The notes below the pieces were generated by a model. The model was not told the DNA's origin. It saw nothing but the letters and a program-made list of their open reading frames with translations, and made no database searches. The position numbers and the translations under genes were made by a program. Shown here one piece after another: positions 10,185 to 19,660 of a DNA stretch of 64,000 nt (the stretch's first letter is position 1; each line of letters opens with the position of its first letter). The stretch is from Enterovibrio sp. JCM 19048. GTDB lineage: Bacteria; Pseudomonadota; Gammaproteobacteria; Enterobacterales; Vibrionaceae. The DNA lies in NCBI GenBank assembly GCA_001310415.1, contig BAXE01000024.1, positions 1 to 64,000 on the forward strand, written 5' to 3'.

Positions 10185-10211
10185 AAAAAAGCCAGCGTTT
10201 ATCGCTGGCTT
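10185..10211. terminator. bidirectional terminator
   Basis: AAGCCAGCG-tttat-CGCTGGCTT is preceded by an A-run (AAAAAA), which gives the minus strand a T-tract. It separates the permease from the convergent small gene at 10218-10397 and can stop that gene's transcript. Confidence 0.75.
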
Positions 10212-10217
10212 AAGTCA

Positions 10218-10397
10218 TCAATCGAACGGGAATTCGGTTTGAGATGTGCGACTCGGTCGCGACTTACGACGCCCTTTCTTTCCTCGCTGGGCATGATCGT
10301 CGTATTCGTCATGAAATTTAGAATGAAATTTCACTTTTCTATTAGTGTCGTCTTTCAGCCACTGTTCCATTTGGCCATTATATTTAACCCTGTTCAT
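10218..10397 (-). CDS. small basic hypothetical protein (59 aa)
   Basis: A 59-codon frame reads MNRVKYNGQMEQWLKDDTNR, then a His/Lys-rich middle and a strongly basic segment GKKGRRKSRPSRTS, ending in EFPFD. It ends directly before a hairpin with a T-tract on its strand, as a real gene would. Upstream of the ATG is GAAGT, a modest Shine-Dalgarno. The composition suggests a nucleic-acid- or ribosome-associated protein, but I recognise no family. The frame is supported by the terminator position and by codon choice, not by homology that I can name. Confidence 0.6.
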   Translation of the reverse strand: MNRVKYNGQMEQWLKDDTNRKVKFHSKFHDEYDDHAQRGKKGRRKSRPSRTSQTEFPFD

Positions 10398-11020
10398 TTA
10401 CATTACTTCAGTCGGCGTATCCGTTCGCTGCGCTTGCCGCGTTTCCGGTTACATCATGTGTCTCTATGAATATAGCCGACGTAATGTGATTTATTGATGA
10501 AAGTTCGTTTGCACTCTGATGACGGCAGTGCCAGCCAAGCATAAATCTTGTGCATCAAATAAATACAACGAAAAAATTCGCGCTGTTTGATTAAAAAAAT
10601 GATTGTCACGAGTAGAAAGTTGAGCTCTGTCGCATCCCACTGCCAACTCGACGACGTGGGATTGTCAATCGGGGCTGCAGGCCCCTGTTTCTGTGACTTT
10701 CGACACAAGGGTGAGATTTTCTAACTGAAGCCAAATGTCGATAATTTGGGCAGTCAGACGCAAAAAAAGATTCACAGAATGATGTTTTTCACATTATTAC
10801 AACGAGTTGCTACCTGATGACTCGACCAATGAATAAGTGTCGGCTACCTTACCTATAAATTTTAGTGAATATCTGGTGTAAAGAACTCGACAGAATACGA
10901 AATCACCGCTATAAACCGCATTAAGAATTAATTTTCTTAATCGTCAGATCAACAATATTTTGCTTTACACCTTAATGGTTTAATGAAGAATATTGCGCAA
11001 ATTTGTTAAGGAGCTAAATA
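10398..11020. other. 620-bp gene-free interval upstream of the DUF413 gene
   Basis: AT-rich sequence with no frame that looks coding; an 84-codon minus frame at 10454-10708 has no family resemblance and poor composition. A palindrome-like TTAAGAATTAATTTTCTTAA lies near 10920-10940. The length suggests a long 5' leader or complex promoter for the gene at 11021. Confidence 0.4.
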
Positions 11021-11349
11021 ATGTTTAGTGGTCAAAAGTTTTTGATGACAAGCATTTTCCAAAAGGTTTCGCCCGATCCGGCTATTTCACTATTAAGGAA
11101 GCGCAACTTTTGGAAACCTGTGGTCGTACAATGAAAGCATTGTTCGAAGGTACGATGGTTCCACAGGACGAAGAACAGCAGAAGTTTGTCGACGAAGTGA
11201 ACGGTCGTCGTGCTGCAGACTCACAATATGCGCTTTGCTGGTTGAAATACCTTAAAGAAATCAATCACAAGCACGTAGTTTACAACCTGTGTTCTACCTC
11301 TCGTAGTGGCGCAGTGGAAGACTACTCAGAAGCAGAAGCTGACGAGTAA
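11021..11349 (+). CDS. maoP: MaoP-like DUF413 protein
   Basis: About 109 aa after repair. The start MFSGQKFFDDKHFPKGFARS is followed by GYFTIKEAQLLETCG and an acidic tail EDYSEAEADE, matching the DUF413 family (E. coli YifE/MaoP), where MaoP organises the Ori macrodomain of the chromosome. A strong TAAGGAG sits 8 bp before ATG 11021. A single break near 11040 is repaired by extending a run of five T to six. Two cysteines and a longer central segment distinguish it from E. coli MaoP, so chromosome organisation is inferred only from the family. Confidence 0.8.
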
Positions 11350-11370
11350 TCGGAATTGCCTATGCTGGAA

Positions 11371-11396
11371 AAGCGAGCGTTTAGCTCGCTTTTTTT
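11371..11396 (+). terminator. terminator of the DUF413 gene
   Basis: AAGCGAGC-gttta-GCTCGCTT followed by a run of T just after the stop codon. Confidence 0.85.
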
Positions 11397-11430
11397 GTAT
11401 CTGTTAGTCAGACACCGTTTTCGTTGGCGC

Positions 11431-11454
11431 TAAAAAAGGGCGCATTGGCGCCCT
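11431..11454 (-). terminator. terminator of the zinc-ribbon gene
   Basis: AGGGCGC-attg-GCGCCCT with an A-run on the plus strand, so a T-tract on the minus strand. It lies just downstream of the gene ending at 11477 and convergent with the previous terminator. Confidence 0.8.
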
Positions 11455-11476
11455 AAAATATTACGTCATCAAATAA

Positions 11477-12942
11477 TTACGCTAACAAATTGGCCAATGT
11501 GTAGGGGTGTCGAGCCAATCCCAGAGACTGTGCTGGGGTGAAACCTTGGCTGTTTTGGCGGCAAAGGTTATGCCACGCACGGTAGATATCCAGCAAAGGC
11601 AGCAAGCCACCGGGCGTAAACGCCTTCTCGGCTCGTCAATCAATGAACGGAACTGGAGATGGAACCGGTTCTGGTACTCGTCCATTTCATGGGTTGTTGC
11701 GTGTTGCAGCCAGTGCGCTTCATTGCCGGTATCGCGCCCCAGATGGGAGATCGCTTTACTGGCTTCGCCTTTGGTGCTGAATGCCCAACGGTCACGCCAC
11801 CAACTCAACAGCATAATATCGATGTTTTCCGGTGAATCCTGCTCTTTCCATGATGGCGACTGCACAACATAAACGGGATGGCACAGCCGGTCACCCAACC
11901 TGTCTTTAAAAATACTGATAATGGCTGAACGCAGGAGAGTCTCTTGCGGTAGGTAAAGCGTGACTGTCTGCCAGGATTCAGTCAGTTCTTTAAGGCGCAG
12001 GTACTGGGCATAGGCGGCGTATTGCGGTCGGATCAAACACCCTTTGGTTGGATAGTCGATGTTTACCGGGCGAGTGTAAGGATCTTCCACGTTGCTTCGG
12101 GAAAGGATTTCCTTGTATTTGGCATTCACCTGGCCGAGTAGATCTTTAGGCTGGTGGTGATGGGATTCCGCCGCGTAAGGGAAACCGTCAGGGACGAGAC
12201 GCGCCTCCGCCTGATAAGCATCAGCGGTGTTTTCAGGGGCTTCTTCGTCGGCCGAGTAGTTGATGCTTTGCAGCAACACATACCCGTGACCGGCATGTCC
12301 GGTTGCCAGCCAAAATACACCGTTGTTACTTTGGGGTTGCAGCGCACGCATTGATGACGCCAGTGGCTGCTCTTTACACATTTGCAGGTAACGGGCATCG
12401 ACACTGGCGAGTTTATTACGGCAGCGGGCAGCGATCTGATCCAGATGATCGTAAAACGTTTTGGGATTAATGCTGAGTTTACGGCAGATCTCGCGCACGG
12501 GATGGCCGGTAAACAACAACCCTAACAGACGTTGCTGTATTTCACTTTTCGGGTTGCTGCTCGACCATTTATCAACGAAGGTTGATTGGCAGTGTTTACA
12601 GCGATAGCGCTGCCGCTCACCGCTGTAACCGAAGGCATGATAATACTCACGGTTGGTAAGAACCGGGCGACCCTGCGCCACGCAGCCTTCTGTATGGCAG
12701 GCGGCAAGGTTGCCGGTGTCTTGCTGCTTTAGACGGTTGAGTTCTATCAGCACTTCTTGGTTATTAAGGAGAGGAGGAAAAGCGCCACACTCTCGGCATA
12801 CCAAACCCGGACGGGACGGATCAGAGTCTTGAAGCAGGTAGTGCTTCGCATCACTCAATCCAAAGTTTCGACACGCCAATGTTTTACAAAAGTTGAGTTG
12901 TAATCCATCTGCCGCCGGCGGTAGCTTCCCTGTAGACACCAA
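11477..12942 (-). CDS. large two-zinc-ribbon, HTH-containing protein of unknown function
   Basis: About 488 aa after repair. Two cysteine modules are visible: CKTLACRNFG with CRECGAFPPLL (about 20-55), and CHTEGC with RYRCKHCQSTFVDKW (about 80-125), the latter like the zinc ribbon of InsA/IS1595-type transposases (COG3677). A homeodomain-like helix-turn-helix follows (HPVREICRKLSINPKTFYDH). The remainder, about 330 residues, has no DDE or HUH signature that I can see. A single G loss near 11630 replaces the true C-terminus; in the repaired frame it reads LLPLLDIYRAWHNLCRQNSQ and ends ARHPYTLANLLA. The start is GTG 12939 or TTG 12942 behind GAGGAGG. No terminal repeats flank it, so it is probably a stand-alone regulator derived from a transposase-like module. 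Confidence 0.65.
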
Positions 12943-13027
12943 TCCTCCTCGGAATTTTCACGTCAAATTTAGAAAGTCGAATTCAATGCCGTTTTCAGCA
13001 AGAAAGGGCAAATAAAAGAAAAAGGGC

Positions 13028-13197
13028 TTATGAGAAGAACTTTTCAACCACTAACTGATAAGCCTGACCGCCAATATAGATACCTACAATCCCCATGATG
13101 CCCGAGATAACTGGCGGTGCGGGGAGTGGGAGTTTAATGGCGCTGAAGACAAAGCCACCAACACGCCAGCAAAAACTGCTAAAAGTACTTCACTCAT
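13028..13197 (-). CDS. XapX-domain membrane protein (56 aa)
   Basis: A very short gene. In the repaired frame it reads MSEVLLAVFAGVLVGFVFSA then IKLPLPAPPVISGIMGIVG and ends with AYQLVVEKFFS, which is the XapX (DUF1427) pattern of two hydrophobic helices joined by a proline-rich LPxPAPP turn. One G is missing near 13153 (VLVGFVF). A good AGAGGG lies 7 bp before ATG 13197. XapX proteins are small inner-membrane proteins of unknown role. The gene is upstream of, and on the same strand as, the zinc-ribbon gene, with 85 bp between. Confidence 0.82.
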
Positions 13198-13374
13198 CGA
13201 TTTACCCTCTGTGTTTGCATCAGTCGCAGCAATTTTTCGTTGTTGGTATGTCATTGCTGTCAATGTTTTCGGAACCAGTCTATGTAACCTGCAACATGCA
13301 ACTGCCGATCGGGATCACATTCATCACCATTTCGTTTCACAATTGAACTGGTGATTACCAAATATGTTGAAAGG

Positions 13375-13419
13375 GTGATTTTAATCACTTAATGGTGCGC
13401 TGCTCAATGGTTGTATAAA
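13375..13419 (+). promoter_or_regulatory. CRP-like site and -10 element before the small lipoprotein gene
   Basis: GTGATT-TT-AATCAC (13375-13388) is a CRP-like palindrome. A TATAAA at 13414-13419 would place the start point near 13426 and the palindrome centre near -44, a class II activator position. This is the only regulatory signal that I can read in the 13198-13634 interval. Confidence 0.4.
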
Positions 13420-13634
13420 AATACCCACTCAAACTATAAGTGTATGAAGTGTAATGTGAGTTTCCGGTTTTCGGCGAAATCATGACTTAATGATTCCAAT
13501 AAAAACAAGATGTTACGGAGGCTGTTCGGATAGTGTCTAGTGTTATCTTCGTCACAATTATCACCCAATAGTGACTATGCTTTACGTGTGACTCAAATGT
13601 GAGACAGCACAGAAAGTGTGTTAGTGAGGTGTTT

Positions 13635-13775
13635 ATGACGATTCGGATGATATCGGTACTCGTGTTACTTGGTGCGATTTGGGGATGTTCAGATAACGGT
13701 AGCAGTGCGACTACCTCGACTAGCAGCTTGCAACTGCCCCAACAATTGGAGGTCGTGACCAATGAAACTGAATAA
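13635..13775 (+). CDS. tiny lipoprotein overlapping the secreted protein gene
   Basis: A 46-codon gene: MTIRMISVLVLLGAIWGC is a compact lipoprotein signal peptide with lipobox GAIWGC, leaving a mature peptide of about 29 residues that is rich in Ser, Thr and Gln. TGAGGTG precedes the ATG. Its last 14 bp overlap the start of the 13762 gene, whose TTGGAGG Shine-Dalgarno lies inside this frame, the layout expected for translational coupling. The product could be a lysis- or entericidin-like lipopeptide or an accessory of the large secreted protein. I recognise no family. Confidence 0.62.
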   Translation: MTIRMISVLVLLGAIWGCSDNGSSATTSTSSLQLPQQLEVVTNETE

Positions 13776-15941
13776 GGTTATCGCGGCTGTATCGGTTCTT
13801 ACGAGCGTCGGCATCGCCCAGGCTGCATTTAACGACGCAGGCACTGACTATACCAATGCACCCCAGAAACGTTATGTGTGGAACGAAGCGTTACAACCCA
13901 TTGAACTGGTAAACAGCATCCTTTGTTTTACTGCGCAGTTTAATACCACGGAATTTGCCAATCAGGGGCCATATCTGGTGCTGGCTGACGAAGGAGCCTG
14001 TTTTGATGATACGGATGATGGCTCTACCGGACAGTCAGCCGGGGCGGCAAACACGGTTTCTTATGTGACCGCAGTTGCGGATGTCACCCGCGAGTCTACC
14101 AGCAGCCCGTTGATTGTGAATGTCTGGCTGCCTGAAATGGGGGGCGGGGATGGCGAGCAGGCGATCAAGTTCAAGGCGGTGATCTCCGAAGGCGCCAGCG
14201 ATACCAATCCATTTGGCCAGTTTCAGTTCAACTTCGAGTTTTTCGACAACTTTGACAATTTAACACCAAGGGGTGGCGGTGAAGTGATAACCCTGGACTC
14301 GGTGCCGGGTTCGATCGGGTTTACCCTCTACGAGTCCAGCTCCAATGGTTCCAATTCCTATACCCAAAGCGCCAGCGTGGTCATGGATGCAGACCGCAGC
14401 AACGGGATTGCCCTGACATCGTCGGATGAAAGCGGTGCGTATGCCTTGGCATTTAACGCTGACAATGTGTTGGTGCAAAACGCCAGCAGCTTTGGTTCAT
14501 TGCCTTACAAATCCGGCAATAACAGTGGTACCTGCCTTAGCCGTACCCAGTTTAATAATGACGTACATCGATATGATCTCTTTAACAAAACCACCGGCGC
14601 TGCGGTTTCAGTAAACAGCGGATTCCCTATCAAATATGCCAGCCAGAACAACGGTAACTATGACAGCTTTGGTTACATCGGCTATTGGGGGCTGTGGACG
14701 GAAGTCGACAATGCGGTGACCAACGGTGAAACAGTGGTACGCAGTGATGATGGGGTGACAATTCCGTACACCGTGATTAAAGCGCCGGGAAGGTTGGTCA
14801 AAAATTCGGTGAAGACATTGGCGCTCGCCAATGCCCGCGGTATCGCGTTTTCCTACTGGGACGATGCGCTGTTCAGCGACGGCACCTTTGACCAGTGGGT
14901 GGTCAAATACCTCACAGCCGCTGCTGACAGTGTCGGGCAGGACGGATTCTATAAAACCGGCAAGCTAACTTGGGGAAATAATGGACCGACAGTCGCGGCT
15001 TATGGACCAACTCTGATTTCGCTCAGCACTAACGAGTCTCTGTACATGTATTCCGAGCAGTTGGGTGGGGAAGTGAAGTATTTAGAGGGGAAAACCTCTC
15101 TGACCTACTATGAGCAGAAATTCATCAACGGCAGTGAAACCGGAGCGGGTGAGGAACTCAACGGCGGCTCATTGACTCTCTACTGTTACGATAATTGCCC
15201 GCTGGGAACGCTGGATGCCGGTGAGCTGACAAACTGGAGTGGTGCTGGCAGTCCGTTCGAAAGCGGATCCGGCCCACACCAGTTTACCTTCAGTGTTTCG
15301 GGTGGGAATGCGTTGACCCTGGTGAGCGTGAACAGCTCAGAACCGGTGCAGTTTAACGGTTCACTGACTTCGTCCAGTCTCAGTAACTCTCCTTGGAGTT
15401 GGGGGGTGAGATCTGGCCCTATGGTGACGTCAACGGTCAGCAATGCCTATGACATTTACGACCCTACCATTGTGACGGAATATTATGTCTGGGAGACAGG
15501 GCTGTCGTCCTGGAACCAGCTAACGGCGGTAAAAGACGGTAATGGCGACATACTGAGCTTTGATAAGCCGTTGCAATTTACCTACACCCATACCAACGCC
15601 AATGACAGAACAGGCAGTGCGGGGACATTTGCAGGACAGACCTATTTGGTCAACTACGGCGGAAATGGGGATTTCTGGGGTCTTCCTTACGTACAAACCG
15701 GAAACCGCTATGCCCCTGAGTTTTCCATTGCTGATGGTGTGGTGATGGGGGATCTTCGCAGTATGTAATAAAGGCGCGGGAAATCGAGCAGACCATGCAA
15801 AGCGCAAGTGGGCAGTGCACCTCTCTGACTTTGTCTGATCCGTCAGTACCGGTACCGACATCAGTCAGCGGCGATGCGGATATCGGTGATATGCCGGTCA
15901 TAGACGGTGACCCGTCGGTTATTGCCGGTGTAACGCAGTAG
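13762..15941 (+). CDS. large secreted protein of unknown function
   Basis: About 726 aa after repair. The signal peptide is MKLNKVIAAVSVLTSVGIAQA with cleavage at AQA. The mature protein is rich in Asn, Ser, Gly and aromatic residues and has a few cysteines (SILCFTAQF, EGACFDD, LYCYDNCPLG), consistent with a disulfide-bonded extracellular beta-rich protein. One break near 15750, where a run of five G should be six, cuts it early; the repaired tail reads YVIKAREIEQTMQSASGQC and ends SVIAGVTQ. It starts behind TTGGAGG within the small lipoprotein gene. It lies next to, and convergent with, a chitinase, but nothing in it shows a carbohydrase domain. Similar proteins are known to me only as uncharacterised. 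Confidence 0.6.
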
Positions 15942-15964
15942 CTGCGCAATACCGTAGATAAACA

Positions 15965-15989
15965 AAAGCGCCGCAAACTGCGGCGCTTT
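15965..15989. terminator. bidirectional terminator
   Basis: AAAGCGCCGC-aaact-GCGGCGCTTT, perfect 10-bp arms between the convergent secreted protein and chitinase genes. Confidence 0.8.
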
Positions 15990-16016
15990 GTCGTCAATGG
16001 TTTCTAAACCGGCAGA

Positions 16017-18227
16017 TTAGAGTTGATCCCAAGCATCTGACCAGTACAGGCTGTCGCCCGGTGCGTAAGAAACGCTCGAACACCAGCCAGTGTAAGGCCA
16101 TGGTTTACACTCATAAACGTTGCCGTCAGCACCGGTAACTCGGTCACCTTCCGCGTAGTTGGTGCCAGCTACAAATGCTGGGTATTCGCCACCTGGCGGA
16201 GGGGTCACAGAGCCTGTCTTCACGGTGAATGCCGCATTCTGGGACAGGATTTTGCCGTCTTCAGTCTGCGCAGTTGCCAGTACGGTGTAAGCACCTTGCT
16301 CGACGCCGCTCAGTGCCAGAGACAGATTTACTGTGCCATCCACCATCACCTGCGCTTCACCGCCAGAGATAACCGATGCGCCTGCGACGGAAACATCTAC
16401 CGTCATGGCTTCATTGGTTTTCAATGTCAGGTCAACCGTGATGGAACCGTCGTTGGTGGTGTAGCTTGGGTTCACACCAGACAGGCTTAGGGTTGGCGTT
16501 GGAATGCCCGGGCCTGTGTCACCACAGTCACTGTCACCAACCACGCGCCAAACGCCCCATTCACCGGTAGTGCCAGGCTCGTCACCACGGGTCCACCATT
16601 CTGCGCGCCATTGTTTGCCAGCATGGTTCACGATGTCGCCACCGTTATAGGTTGCGTCTGCGCTCCAAGCATTGGCACAGGTGCTGCCATCTGTAACCGA
16701 CACGCGGCGCTCAACAGAGACAGTCTGGAAAGCGCTGTCTGAAACGGAGTACGTCAGTGTGTAGTTGCCAACCAAGTTAGTGTTTACGATGCCGTCGACA
16801 ACAATGTCGTTTGTCAGTACGCCATCTTCTGCGTCAGTGGCTGTAACACCTGCCAGTGGATCAAAAGCTGTGTCGACTTTTACGCTTGTATTTTCAACGC
16901 CGCTGAATACCGGTTTCTGGCTGTACACGTCCACTTTACGTGGGGCTTTGGTTTCGTTGCCATCAGAGTCGATGACACTGTAAACCAGCACGGTTTCACC
17001 CAGCACAGAGGTATCAACGCTGCCTTCAACGGTAATGTTGTAGGTCAGATCCAGATCTTCTTTATCGAATGCTGTGATGCCGGCCAGTGCATCAAAGTTG
17101 GAGCGATGCAGTACACGTACATCGTTCACGCCACTGAATACAGGCTTGCCTTCTGATGGAGGTGGTGGCGTTTGTCCGTGAACGAACGGGCCGTAATCTT
17201 TGATGAACTGCTCATTGTATTGGCTGCCAGCTGCGTTGGTACCCATGTCCCAGTTCACAGACCAGGTCATGACACCGCGCAGAGGCTGGCCTTGGTCACG
17301 CAATTGACCGAACGCTGCGTACAGCTTGTTCGGGTCCTGCACAAAACCGGTTGCTGCGGCATCGATGTTGGTTGGAATACCAAACACCAGTTTGTCGTGT
17401 GGGATCTTATGGAAACCGCGGGTTCCGTTCGCCAGCGAATCAGAGATGTAGTAAATGAATTCCTGCTTCAGGTTGTCGTTGTTTTGGGCAATCCAGCCCA
17501 CACTGTCAACGTAAACCCCGTCACCGCCTTGGTTGTAGAACTGCGGGTTGATCCAGTCGTAGTAACCTTCCAGCGAGGTGATGTATGGCACATACTTACC
17601 GCCTTGGGTCAGGTACGGGAACTCTGGCGCCATGGTGATCAGGAAGTTTTTGCCCTGCGCTTTATAGTGGTCTTTTACGATACGCAGTGCCGCCGGAATA
17701 ACGGTTTGGTTATCTGCAGCGGTAACTGCTGCTTGCTCCAGGTCGATGTCCAGACCGTCAAAGCCATAAAGGTCAGTCACGCGGATGATTTCATCTGCAA
17801 ATGCCTGTTCGTCACCGGCTTTCATTTCCACGTGCGCGTCAGCGCCGCCCAAAGCGATCAGTACTGCGCGTCCCTGACGGTTCAGTTCGCTGATTTGGTC
17901 AGTGAATGCCTGCTCAGAAAGGCCGACTGCTGGGTCGAGACGGAAAGTCGGAATGCGACCCTCTGCGGTGTCGAAAACCTTCATGAAGGAGACGTTAACC
18001 ACGTTGTACATTGGGTTGACTTCTTCCAAGGTGACACACGGTGCGTTACCGCCTTTGTAGCCGCCGCCGTCACACCAGTTGTGCCAGTAACCGACCACAA
18101 CACCCGCTTGAGGGTTGACCATATCGTCACCGCTGGTTGGTGCAACAGCGGCCTGAGAAGTAAAGCTCGACAACCCCAGGAAAAGGGCAGCGCAAATTGC
18201 ATTTGGCTTGAAAGTCATGGCCGTCAT
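16017..18227 (-). CDS. secreted GH18 chitinase with Ig-like and chitin-binding modules
   Basis: 736 aa, intact. A signal peptide (cleavage near SQA-AVAP) is followed by a GH18 barrel with AGVVVGYWHNWCDGG at strand 1, the catalytic motif DGLDIDLEQ (acid Glu at its end), APEFPYLT, NPQFYNQGGD and GVMTWSVNWD. Next come two DUF5011/HYR-like Ig repeats (each PVFSGV..DPLAGVTA..TYSVSDS), a CBM5/12 segment (CANAWSADATYNGGD with AEWWTRGDEPG), another beta domain and a second chitin-binding-like C-terminus (YAEGDRVTGADGNVYECKPW). It hydrolyses chitin outside the cell, a core Vibrionaceae trait. Of two nearby ATGs the second (18218) may be the real start; the first is only 2 bp from AAGGA. Confidence 0.95.
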   Translation of the reverse strand: MTAMTFKPNAICAALFLGLSSFTSQAAVAPTSGDDMVNPQAGVVVGYWHNWCDGGGYKGGNAPCVTLEEVNPMYNVVNVSFMKVFDTAEGRIPTFRLDPAVGLSEQAFTDQISELNRQGRAVLIALGGADAHVEMKAGDEQAFADEIIRVTDLYGFDGLDIDLEQAAVTAADNQTVIPAALRIVKDHYKAQGKNFLITMAPEFPYLTQGGKYVPYITSLEGYYDWINPQFYNQGGDGVYVDSVGWIAQNNDNLKQEFIYYISDSLANGTRGFHKIPHDKLVFGIPTNIDAAATGFVQDPNKLYAAFGQLRDQGQPLRGVMTWSVNWDMGTNAAGSQYNEQFIKDYGPFVHGQTPPPPSEGKPVFSGVNDVRVLHRSNFDALAGITAFDKEDLDLTYNITVEGSVDTSVLGETVLVYSVIDSDGNETKAPRKVDVYSQKPVFSGVENTSVKVDTAFDPLAGVTATDAEDGVLTNDIVVDGIVNTNLVGNYTLTYSVSDSAFQTVSVERRVSVTDGSTCANAWSADATYNGGDIVNHAGKQWRAEWWTRGDEPGTTGEWGVWRVVGDSDCGDTGPGIPTPTLSLSGVNPSYTTNDGSITVDLTLKTNEAMTVDVSVAGASVISGGEAQVMVDGTVNLSLALSGVEQGAYTVLATAQTEDGKILSQNAAFTVKTGSVTPPPGGEYPAFVAGTNYAEGDRVTGADGNVYECKPWPYTGWCSSVSYAPGDSLYWSDAWDQL

Positions 18228-18674
18228 ATTCCTTAATAAATGATGTAAAAAAGTTTTGCACCCAATCTAAAGAAGACAGTCATATTTGGTCGATTGGGTA
18301 TCAGCGCTAAATTAACTGAATGCGTGACGCTGGGATAAGCGAAATAGACATCCAGGTTACCGACATGGAAGTGCGATCACGGAGAACTCATGTCTTTTTA
18401 GCGGATATACAAATTGCTTGAAGGTAACTCACTGAAATTTTGGAGGATTGTAGAGTCGTTTTTGTGCTTGAATATCAGCGTGCGGACTGCGATTTGTCAG
18501 GAAATTGTCAGCGCTTGCAACATGGGGTAATAATCTGGACAGGGTGCCGATTAATTTGTTTTCTGGTTTTAAAATGAGAGATTCATTATCACCGCCGCCT
18601 GATATGCCTACTCAACTGGCATTAAAAAGCGCCATTAAAATTGGCGCTTAATAATTGATAGGTTGATTCCAGAT
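18228..18674. other. chitinase upstream region
   Basis: 447 bp with no coding frame. It must hold the chitinase promoter on the minus strand and, at its left end, a terminator for the gene to the left. I see no clear operator in it. Confidence 0.4.
18623..18650 (-). other. hairpin in the aspartoacylase leader
   Basis: AAGCGCCA and TTGGCGCTT form an 8-9 bp stem. It lies in gene-free sequence 25 bp beyond the stop codon of the minus-strand aspartoacylase, that is downstream of that gene, with an A-run on the plus strand giving a T-tract, so it is best read as the terminator of that gene. Confidence 0.7.
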
Positions 18675-19563
18675 TTATTTAATTACCTGAATGTCTACCT
18701 TCTTACCCAGTGACATCGCGAGGTTGTTGTCATAGTAGGCGGCCTCATTAATAAAATGCGGATACGCCTCATAGTCGCCCTGCCACAGGATTTCAGTACC
18801 ATCGAACAGGGTATAAATCGGGTCGCCTTTTATCAGAGGTTTGAAGTCGGCGTCCTGCACGTTTTTATGCACCATGCCGATTCGTTCACCATTCTCGTCT
18901 TCCGGCAACTTCAAGGTTTCCACATAGCGATAAGCACTGACGGTGTCAGGCAGTGGTGGCACGTCGCCGTTGTTATAGAGTTCAACGAAATCAAGAATGT
19001 GCAGAGTCATGGTTTCCATCCATTCCAACACATCCTGGCGAACCACGGATTGGGACTGGGGACCGACTTCAATAATGATGCCTTGCTCGGCAATGGAGCA
19101 GAGGAAGTAGTGCTCTTCCATGGAGCAGTGATCCTCAAACAGGATGACCGCGTTGTCCATACGCTCTGCCACATAAGCAGCCAACTGGGTGTTGAAAGCA
19201 TCATTTTTCAGCAAGATAAGGGTTGGGCCCATGTTGCTGGTGGTGTTGTGTAAATCGATGACAAGATCGGTACGTGCGTCGCCCTTTGGCCCCAATTGTA
19301 GGTTTATCGCTTTGGCGCGGCTTTGCTCGTAGTTGGCCAATGCCGGATTAGCCAAATCGGCCGGAACAAACTGGCGGTTCAGATCGCAGTCAAGATAGCG
19401 TTTGTTGTCGCGGAATGCATTTGGGTTGGCAAACAGGGTTTCCGTTTCGAAAGACGGACGGGAAATGGTACCCAAAGACTGTTCCCATTTTTTAGAAGAT
19501 AGATCCGCTGAATTCGTTGCCATGGGTGCCGCCTACAATGGCCACACGATTGAAAGTGCTCAT
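18675..19563 (-). CDS. aspA: aspartoacylase
   Basis: Zinc hydrolase that splits N-acetylaspartate to aspartate and acetate (AspA/AstE family). In the repaired frame the N-terminus holds the zinc motif VGGTHGNEFSG, followed by YLLKKWEQ, the substrate arginine region DLNRQF, LVIDLHNTTSNMGPT (zinc His) and EVGPQSQ (catalytic Glu region). Length is about 296 aa. Two losses near 19495-19510, one at GGA-TC and one in a run of A, separate the start from the rest. I place the start at ATG 19563 after GGAGAGGACAAGG. Together with the AstE-like gene at 62 kb, two enzymes of this fold occur in the window. Confidence 0.87.
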
Positions 19564-19660
19564 CCTTGTCCTCTCCTGAAGGTCGAAAAATCAATATATC
19601 AGGGAGACAGGCATTCCCCAAGTGCTTCAAACGACTTGGGGTTTGCATATTTACTCAAGG

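Noticed and set aside
10454-10708. 84-codon minus-strand frame in the 10.4-11.0 kb interval
   Set aside because: Unbalanced composition, no ribosome site and no family; AT-rich noise.
11477-12942. IS1595/IS1 insertion sequence
   Set aside because: No terminal inverted repeats, target duplication or DDE motif around the zinc-ribbon gene.
17172-18236. 354-codon plus-strand frame antisense to the chitinase
   Set aside because: It mirrors the chitinase gene's codon structure, has no family resemblance and no plausible Shine-Dalgarno; a shadow frame.
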